This document shows positions 30,686 to 35,241 of a DNA stretch of 35,241 nt, piece after piece; the first letter of the stretch is position 1; the number at the start of each line of letters is the position of its first letter. Position numbers and translations under genes: made by a program. The notes under the pieces were generated by a model. That model was not told where the DNA came from and ran no database searches. It worked only from the letters and a program-made list of their open reading frames with translations. The stretch comes from Oscillospiraceae bacterium (GTDB taxonomy: Bacteria; Bacillota; Clostridia; UMGS1883), in contig SVJW01000015.1 in assembly GCA_015068735.1 (NCBI GenBank), forward strand, positions 1-35,241. The letters are read 5' to 3'.

Positions 30686-31525
30686 ATGATTATTGCAAAA
30701 CTTCATAATGTGTATAAAAGCCTGACAGTTACGGAGCAGAAAATTGCATCATACATTATAAAAAACCCAGAAAAGGTTATTTCAATGTCTATTACGGCAT
30801 TGGCAAAGGAGTGTGCAAGTGCTCCGTCAGCAGTTAACAGAATGTGTAACTCTGTGGGTGTAGACGGCTTTTCAAAACTTAAGATAGAGCTTGCAGGGGC
30901 TATTGCAAAATCATCTGCAGGGGAAAAGCTTCCTGCAATAGGAGAAACATCGGATCCGAAAACTATTTTTGCAAACGTCTTTAATTCAGGAAGACAAACC
31001 CTTAAAAACACAATGGAAATGCTCGACTTTGAAAGCATAGAAAAAATTGCTGAAAAAATTGCAAATGCGCCCAGAACGCTCATTTTCGGAGTGGGAACAT
31101 CGTCAGTTATTGCACAGGATGCAGCATACAGATTTTCTCAGCTCGGAATAGAGGCGTATGCCTATTCCGATATTCTGCAAATGAACGTTATGGCAATGAA
31201 TATGAAAAAGGGAGAAGTAGCAATCGGCATTTCTCACAGCGGAAGTACAAAAGCCGTCGTTGAAGCAATGCATCACGCGAAGGATGTAGGCGCAGAAACT
31301 GTTGCACTCAGCAGCTTTTCCGAAAGTATTCTTTGCAAAGATTCCGACTATGCTGTCACGGTTTATTCCGATGAAGAAAACTATCCCATCGAGGCTGTGT
31401 CGGCAAGAATTGCACATATGTGTGTTATCGATGCTTTTATGATGACACTTGCATCAATGAAACACAGTAATTTTAAGGAGCATATATCCATTAGAAATAA
31501 AGCATTAAAGGAGATAAGGTACTAA
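30686..31525 (+). CDS. RpiR/MurR-family transcriptional regulator
   Basis: This 279-aa regulator has an N-terminal HTH_6 DNA-binding domain (about 1-77, with TEQKIASYIIKNPEKVISMS and CASAPSAVNRMCNSVG). A sugar-isomerase (SIS) domain follows (about 125-255, with LIFGVGTSSVIAQDAAYRF and GISHSGSTKAVVEAMHHAK), which in this family binds phosphosugars. It is the first gene of a three-gene operon with a phosphatase/phosphodiesterase and a transporter. It probably controls them in response to a phosphorylated ligand, perhaps glycerol-3-phosphate or a sugar phosphate. The phosphatase gene starts 1 nt after its stop. Confidence 0.92.
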   Translation: MIIAKLHNVYKSLTVTEQKIASYIIKNPEKVISMSITALAKECASAPSAVNRMCNSVGVDGFSKLKIELAGAIAKSSAGEKLPAIGETSDPKTIFANVFNSGRQTLKNTMEMLDFESIEKIAEKIANAPRTLIFGVGTSSVIAQDAAYRFSQLGIEAYAYSDILQMNVMAMNMKKGEVAIGISHSGSTKAVVEAMHHAKDVGAETVALSSFSESILCKDSDYAVTVYSDEENYPIEAVSARIAHMCVIDAFMMTLASMKHSNFKEHISIRNKALKEIRY

Positions 31526-31526
31526 G

Positions 31527-32306
31527 ATGGAAAACAAAGTAATTTTAATTTCAATTGACGGAATGCGCCCCGACGGCGTAAAAAACTGTGGTAATCCCTA
31601 TGTGGAAGAACTTATGAAAATCGGTAGCTTTACTTTCGATGCAAGGACGGTTTACCCCTCGGTAACACTTCCTTGTCATATGTCAATGTTTCACAGTATT
31701 CCTCCTGAAAGACACGGCATAACAACTAATCTTTATATGCCCCCGGTACGTCCCGTAGACGGACTTTTTGAAGTTATCAAAAATGCAGGTGGCAGAAGTG
31801 CGATGTATTATGGTTGGGAGCCTATCCGCGATATTGCAAGACCACTTTCTTTAAAAGCATCGGAATATATAAGCGCACGCGCTTTTGATGATACAGATAC
31901 AAAGCTCGCAGACAGCGCAATAAAGCATATAAAAGAAGAAAAGCCCGATTTTGTGTTTTTGTATATGGTGGAGACCGATGAAAAAGGCGGACACGATAAC
32001 GGTTGGATGAGTGATACATATCTTAATATAATCAGCACTGCAATAGGTAACGTTAAAAGAGTTGTTAAGGAAGCAGGGGAAGAGTACACCGTTATCGTAA
32101 CGGCAGACCACGGTGGTCACGATCGCGCACACGGAACGGATATGCCCGAGGATATGACAATTCCCATGTTTTTTGTGGGAAAGGAATTTAAACCGGGAAA
32201 AGAGCTTCACGGAATATCTCTCCTCGATATTGCCCCCACAATTGCAAACATTATGAAACTTTCTGTGCCTCGTGAATGGGAAGGAAAATCAATTTTAGGA
32301 GAATAA
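31527..32306 (+). CDS. Alkaline-phosphatase-superfamily hydrolase (NPP/type I phosphodiesterase)
   Basis: This 259-aa enzyme of the nucleotide pyrophosphatase/phosphodiesterase type has the two-zinc site and threonine nucleophile: D11 (SIDGMRPDG), T47 (YPSVTLPCH), D151 and H156 (ETDEKGGHD), D194-H195 (TADHGGHD) and H202. It has no signal peptide, so it acts inside the cell, unlike many family members. It is shorter than typical secreted NPPs (about 400 aa) and lacks their insertions. Its place between RpiR and a transporter suggests hydrolysis of an imported phosphomonoester or phosphodiester. The substrate is not determined. Confidence 0.88.
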   Translation: MENKVILISIDGMRPDGVKNCGNPYVEELMKIGSFTFDARTVYPSVTLPCHMSMFHSIPPERHGITTNLYMPPVRPVDGLFEVIKNAGGRSAMYYGWEPIRDIARPLSLKASEYISARAFDDTDTKLADSAIKHIKEEKPDFVFLYMVETDEKGGHDNGWMSDTYLNIISTAIGNVKRVVKEAGEEYTVIVTADHGGHDRAHGTDMPEDMTIPMFFVGKEFKPGKELHGISLLDIAPTIANIMKLSVPREWEGKSILGE

Positions 32307-32310
32307 AATA

Positions 32311-33237
32311 ATGACAGTATTTTTATCTACACTTAACCAGACAGCATTCCTTTTTGCATTTATCGCAATAGGTTTTTTCCTTGCAAAGACAAAACAAATC
32401 CCTGAAAATTCAGCAACCGTACTTTCTAAACTTGAAAATCTTCTGTTTATTCCTGCCCTTGTAGGTGGTACTTTTATGAAAGATTTTACAGTGGAAAGGC
32501 TTTCTTCCATGTGGAAACTTCTTCTTGTAAGCAGCATTATTCTTGCAGTAGTTGTTCTATTGGTGTTACTGATTGTAAAACTTTTATCGAAAGATAAATA
32601 TATTCAAAATATTTATACTTACGGGTTATGCTTCTCTAATTTCGGCTTTATGGGAAATGCCGTTGTAAGCGCGCTTTTCCCTGACATTTTCACCGAATAT
32701 ATAGTCTTCACACTTCCGCTCTGGATACTGATTTACCTTTGGGGAGTGCCGAGCCTTCTTATGTCGGATTCACAAATGACCATCAGGCAAAAACTTAAAA
32801 ATTTCCTTAATCCGATGTTTATCGGTATGATTTTAGGTATGGTAATTGGACTTACCAAAGTTTCTCTTCCCGCATGGATTACGTCAGTGGTAACTGTTTC
32901 AGGTAGCTGTATGTCTCCTGTGGCAATGCTTCTTACGGGTATAACCGTATCACAGATAAACTTTAAAAAGACATTTACAAATGTGGGTATTTATGCAGTT
33001 TCTGTTATAAGACTTCTCGTACTTCCGCTTCTGTTTGTTTTGATAGCCCGTTTTATCCCTATGAGTGAAACCGCCTATATTTGTGCCGTATGCTCTCTTT
33101 CTATGCCGCTTGGGCTTAATACCATCGTTATTCCTGCGGCATACGGTAAAGACACTTCTGTTCCTGCAGGGATGGCTCTTATATCGCATTTCTTGTCTTG
33201 TGTTACAATTCCATTACTTTTTATGATAATTGGATAA
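32311..33237 (+). CDS. AEC-family (auxin efflux carrier) transporter
   Basis: This 308-aa membrane protein has about ten hydrophobic helices in two five-helix halves, typical of the AEC/bile-acid-sodium-symporter-like fold. The start (NQTAFLFAFIAIGFFLAKT), the motif SKLENLLFIPALVGGTF, the central GLCFSNFGFMGNAVVSALF and the C-terminal PAAYGKDTSVPAGMALISH are characteristic. Bacterial members carry dicarboxylates, malate or unknown organic anions. It starts 4 nt after the phosphatase stop and probably imports or exports the substrate or product handled by the upstream hydrolases. Confidence 0.88.
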   Translation: MTVFLSTLNQTAFLFAFIAIGFFLAKTKQIPENSATVLSKLENLLFIPALVGGTFMKDFTVERLSSMWKLLLVSSIILAVVVLLVLLIVKLLSKDKYIQNIYTYGLCFSNFGFMGNAVVSALFPDIFTEYIVFTLPLWILIYLWGVPSLLMSDSQMTIRQKLKNFLNPMFIGMILGMVIGLTKVSLPAWITSVVTVSGSCMSPVAMLLTGITVSQINFKKTFTNVGIYAVSVIRLLVLPLLFVLIARFIPMSETAYICAVCSLSMPLGLNTIVIPAAYGKDTSVPAGMALISHFLSCVTIPLLFMIIG

Positions 33238-33243
33238 TTTTGC

Positions 33244-33272
33244 TTGCACTATTTGTCGCAATGTGCTATAAT
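33244..33272 (+). promoter_or_regulatory. Promoter of the CDP-alcohol phosphatidyltransferase gene
   Basis: -35 TTGCAC (33244-33249), 17-bp spacer, perfect -10 TATAAT (33267-33272). It lies just after the AEC gene with no terminator between them. Confidence 0.75.
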
Positions 33273-33304
33273 GTTTTATTATATGTAAAAGGATGGTGTT
33301 AAGC

Positions 33305-33835
33305 GTGAAGTATGCGAATGCGGCAAACTCAATAACCATGGTTCGTATTATCGGAACTATATGCTTGCTATTTGTAAATCCTTTTACAGTCCCCTTTTTC
33401 ATAATATACACTTTGTCGGGTTTGAGTGATGCTTGTGACGGCTACGTTGCAAGGGTTACAAAGACATCAAGTGCATTTGGTGCAGCGCTCGACAGTTTTG
33501 CCGATATTATACTGTATGCTATGATGGCGATTAAAATATTTCCGAAACTTTTAAAGGTGTTACCTGTGGGGATATGGTACGCAGTAACAGCAATTGTTGT
33601 TCTCAGAATAGTGTCTTATCTTTTCGTGGCGATAAAGTATAAGAGATTTGCGTCATTACATACTAAACTTAATAAAATAACAGGTTTTGCGGTGTTTATG
33701 ATTCCTTATATGATGGTTACGCAGTTTGCAGTTCCCTACTGTATTACAGCGTGCTCGATTTCCGGAATATCAACTGTACATGAGATTTATGTTCATGTAA
33801 CAAGTAAGGAATACGAAGGTAAAGAAAAACAGTAA
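33305..33835 (+). CDS. CDP-alcohol phosphatidyltransferase
   Basis: This membrane enzyme joins a CDP-activated lipid with an alcohol to make a phospholipid. The 176-aa length fits the PgsA/Pss type. The signature D-x2-DG-x2-AR-x8-G-x3-D-x3-D is complete: D42, D45, D63 and D67 in SDACDGYVAR and GAALDSFAD. Several hydrophobic helices follow. An in-frame ATG at 33293 lies on the AAAAGG site itself and cannot use it, so the GTG at 33305 is preferred. The acceptor alcohol (glycerol-phosphate, serine or inositol) cannot be decided. Its position after the GDPD and NPP genes is consistent with phospholipid head-group turnover. Confidence 0.88.
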   Translation: MKYANAANSITMVRIIGTICLLFVNPFTVPFFIIYTLSGLSDACDGYVARVTKTSSAFGAALDSFADIILYAMMAIKIFPKLLKVLPVGIWYAVTAIVVLRIVSYLFVAIKYKRFASLHTKLNKITGFAVFMIPYMMVTQFAVPYCITACSISGISTVHEIYVHVTSKEYEGKEKQ

Positions 33836-33837
33836 AT

Positions 33838-33874
33838 AAAATAGTTCAATTTCATTTTGAAATTGAACTATTTT
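33838..33874. terminator. Bidirectional terminator
   Basis: A 16-bp stem (33838-33853 with 33859-33874) has a 5-nt loop and T/A runs on both sides. It separates the CDP-alcohol phosphatidyltransferase gene from the convergent AraC gene, whose last codons are inside it. Confidence 0.88.
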
Positions 33875-34638
33875 TTATTTGTGCGTGTGTTTACATAGGT
33901 ATTTCTGTATTCGGTAGGTGTCATATTCATATGATATTTGAAAAATTTTACCAGGTGGTTTTCACTTTTAAAAGAAAGCATATGTGCAATTTGCTTCACC
34001 GTGTACAAGGTTGTAGAGAGGAGATTTTTGATGTTTTCAAGCCGCATTCCGGTTATATATTCTTTAAGCCCGACTGAATACGCAGATTTAAATACACGGC
34101 TTATATGGTTTTCGTGATATCCCAGTTTTTCTGCTATCATACTGACTGTAATATCTTTTTCAATATTGACCCTTATCCATTCTTTAATCTGTACGGAAAG
34201 ATACTTTCCCGAAAATCCGGTGGCTTTTTCTAATGTAAGAATTTCTTCTATAATCAATGCCGTATAAAGGTCGCAACAAATACGGTCATAGGATGGTGTG
34301 TTTGCCGTATGCAAGCATTGAGAAAGCAGATTTTTCAATATATACGGCTCAGTAATTTGCATATGCTTGGGGAGATTTTTATAATTTTCCTTTGTGGTTT
34401 TAAAATGAATCCAGGAGAATGAAACAAACTCCTTTGATTCTTTAAACCCGTAATGAAGCTTCCCCGGTTCCAGTACTAAAATATCGTTCTTTTTCAGAGT
34501 GTATTCAATTCCGTCCTCATATATATAGGCAATACCCTCGTGCATAAATATAATTTCATAGGAATCAATTACCCTTTTTGGGTGTTGCCATATACCGTCA
34601 GATTTAAAGAGCCCAGAGTGTATATAATTTACAGACAT
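33868..34638 (-). CDS. AraC-family transcriptional regulator
   Basis: This 256-aa regulator has an N-terminal cupin-type sensing domain (about 1-135, with YEIIFMHEGIAYIYEDGIEY and LVLEPGKLHYGF). The C-terminal half carries two helix-turn-helix motifs of the AraC type (about 155-250: SMIAEKLGYHENHISRVFK and QIAHMLSFKSENHLVKFFK). It ends with FKYHMNMTPTEYRN, the standard AraC tail. ATG 34638 is chosen. A GTG at 34653 in the same frame is possible because the ribosome site is weak in both cases. It is divergent from the GH127 gene and probably controls it in response to a sugar. Confidence 0.9.
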   Translation of the reverse strand: MSVNYIHSGLFKSDGIWQHPKRVIDSYEIIFMHEGIAYIYEDGIEYTLKKNDILVLEPGKLHYGFKESKEFVSFSWIHFKTTKENYKNLPKHMQITEPYILKNLLSQCLHTANTPSYDRICCDLYTALIIEEILTLEKATGFSGKYLSVQIKEWIRVNIEKDITVSMIAEKLGYHENHISRVFKSAYSVGLKEYITGMRLENIKNLLSTTLYTVKQIAHMLSFKSENHLVKFFKYHMNMTPTEYRNTYVNTRTNKK

Positions 34639-34673
34639 GTTGGAAAATCTCACTTTCTTTCGGCTAATTTCAC

Positions 34674-34702
34674 TTGTTTTGGGTGTTTTTTCTCAGTATA
34701 AT
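34674..34702 (+). promoter_or_regulatory. Promoter of the GH127 gene
   Basis: -35 TTGTTT (34674-34679), 17-bp spacer, perfect -10 TATAAT (34697-34702). The weak -35 fits a promoter needing an activator such as the divergent AraC protein. The ATG is 37 nt downstream. Confidence 0.7.
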
Positions 34703-34739
34703 ACAAGTAAGATAAAGTGTCAAGCAGGTGAGGATAAAT

Positions 34740-35241
34740 ATGAAAAATATCAGTTACAGAAATGTAGAAATTAAAGGCGGATACCTTTACGGAAAACAAC
34801 TTCTTAACGAAAATGTGACTATCAATGCCGTATACAACCGTTTTTACGATACGGGAAGAATAGACGCATTCAATTTTAACTGGACCGAGGGTCAGGATAA
34901 AAAACCACATATATTCTGGGATTCCGATGTTGCAAAATGGATGGAAGGTGCGGCATATATTCTGGCAAAAAAAGAAGATAAAACTCTTGAAGAAAAAGTA
35001 GAAGCACTCATCGACTGCATCGAGAAGAATCAGCAGGCGGACGGATATTTCAATATATTCTATACTGTTTGCGAGCCTGAAAACAGATTTGCAAACCGCC
35101 TGATGCACGAGCTTTACTGTGCAGGTCATCTTTTTGAGGCGGCAGTTGCTTATTTTGAGGCAACGGGGAAAGGCCGTTTCCTAAACCTTATGGACAAGTA
35201 CGTTGATTGCATAATAAAGGCATTTGTCACGGAAAAAACGG
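34740..35241 (+). CDS. GH127-family beta-L-arabinofuranosidase, partial (3' end outside window)
   Basis: The first 167 residues of a glycoside hydrolase of the DUF1680/GH127 family, which removes beta-L-arabinofuranose from plant glycoproteins or pectin. Recognisable blocks are NFNWTEGQ, WDSDVAKWMEGAAYILAKK, NQQADGYFNIFYTV and RLMHELYCAGHLFEAAVAY, all near the N-terminus of the (alpha/alpha)6 barrel. Catalytic cysteine and zinc-binding residues lie further along, outside the window. There is no signal peptide, so it probably acts inside the cell on imported oligosaccharides. AGGTGAGG lies 6 nt before the ATG. The adjacent AraC regulator is its likely controller. Confidence 0.9.
   Translation, partial: MKNISYRNVEIKGGYLYGKQLLNENVTINAVYNRFYDTGRIDAFNFNWTEGQDKKPHIFWDSDVAKWMEGAAYILAKKEDKTLEEKVEALIDCIEKNQQADGYFNIFYTVCEPENRFANRLMHELYCAGHLFEAAVAYFEATGKGRFLNLMDKYVDCIIKAFVTEKT

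Noticed and set aside
1..35241. CRISPR arrays, tRNAs, rRNAs, IS elements or prophage
   Set aside because: No regularly spaced repeats, tRNA-like cloverleafs, transposase or integrase genes were found on either strand by reading.

Overview
This window looks like a chromosome segment from a strictly anaerobic Bacillota bacterium of class Clostridia, probably a gut lineage. The evidence is the Firmicutes-type RNA maintenance cluster, an anaerobic ribonucleotide reductase with NrdR boxes, a [FeFe]-hydrogenase maturase, 2-hydroxyacyl-CoA dehydratase activases and an EtfAB-linked FAD lactate dehydrogenase. Strong Shine-Dalgarno sites, sigma-A promoters with 16-17 bp spacers and many hairpin terminators also fit. 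I cannot name the genus. Nothing looks like a phage, IS element, CRISPR array or tRNA. No gap without a gene exceeds 300 bases.

Region 1 (1-4435, all minus strand) is an RNA and ribosome housekeeping block. In transcription order it holds raiA/hpf, rnmV (RNase M5), radC, a GatB/YqeY protein, trmK, a Nif3 protein and the start of rnpB (RNase P RNA, cut by the window edge). A 258-bp gap at 1754-2011 holds a terminator and a foldable three-stem element of unknown nature. Region 2 (4493-9618) has a cytoplasmic SGNH esterase on the plus strand. Convergent to it is a two-gene operon on the minus strand for a large 2-hydroxyacyl-CoA dehydratase activase system that is split in two.

Region 3 (9685-15284, plus) is an NrdR-controlled deoxynucleotide operon: nrdD, nrdG and dut, followed by a secreted CotH-family protein carrying three SLH domains. 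Region 4 (15288-18078, minus) is hydE, mnmA and a flavin reductase-rubredoxin fusion. Region 5 (18103-25094, plus) begins with etfB, a ferredoxin-type etfA and an FAD lactate dehydrogenase. These match the electron-confurcating lactate dehydrogenase of acetogens. They are followed by a PAP2 phosphatase, a PsiE-like membrane protein, a PfkB sugar kinase and a CLC transporter, probably on the same transcript.

Region 6 (25093-28970) is a small accessory island. It holds an XRE-type regulator divergent from a membrane Ser/Thr kinase whose reading frame is broken at an A8 run, an unknown protein, a 54-residue ribbon-helix-helix protein, a zinc-ribbon membrane protein and a lipoprotein. Region 7 (28984-33874, plus) holds a rare-looking nitrilase-glycerophosphodiesterase fusion, then an RpiR regulator, an NPP/alkaline phosphatase-type hydrolase, an AEC transporter and a CDP-alcohol phosphatidyltransferase. 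Together these suggest phosphodiester scavenging. Region 8 (33868-35241) is an AraC regulator divergent from a GH127 beta-L-arabinofuranosidase that runs off the window.

The best candidates for something undescribed are the nitrilase-GDPD module, the kinase/XRE/RHH island, and the CotH-SLH protein inside a deoxynucleotide operon.
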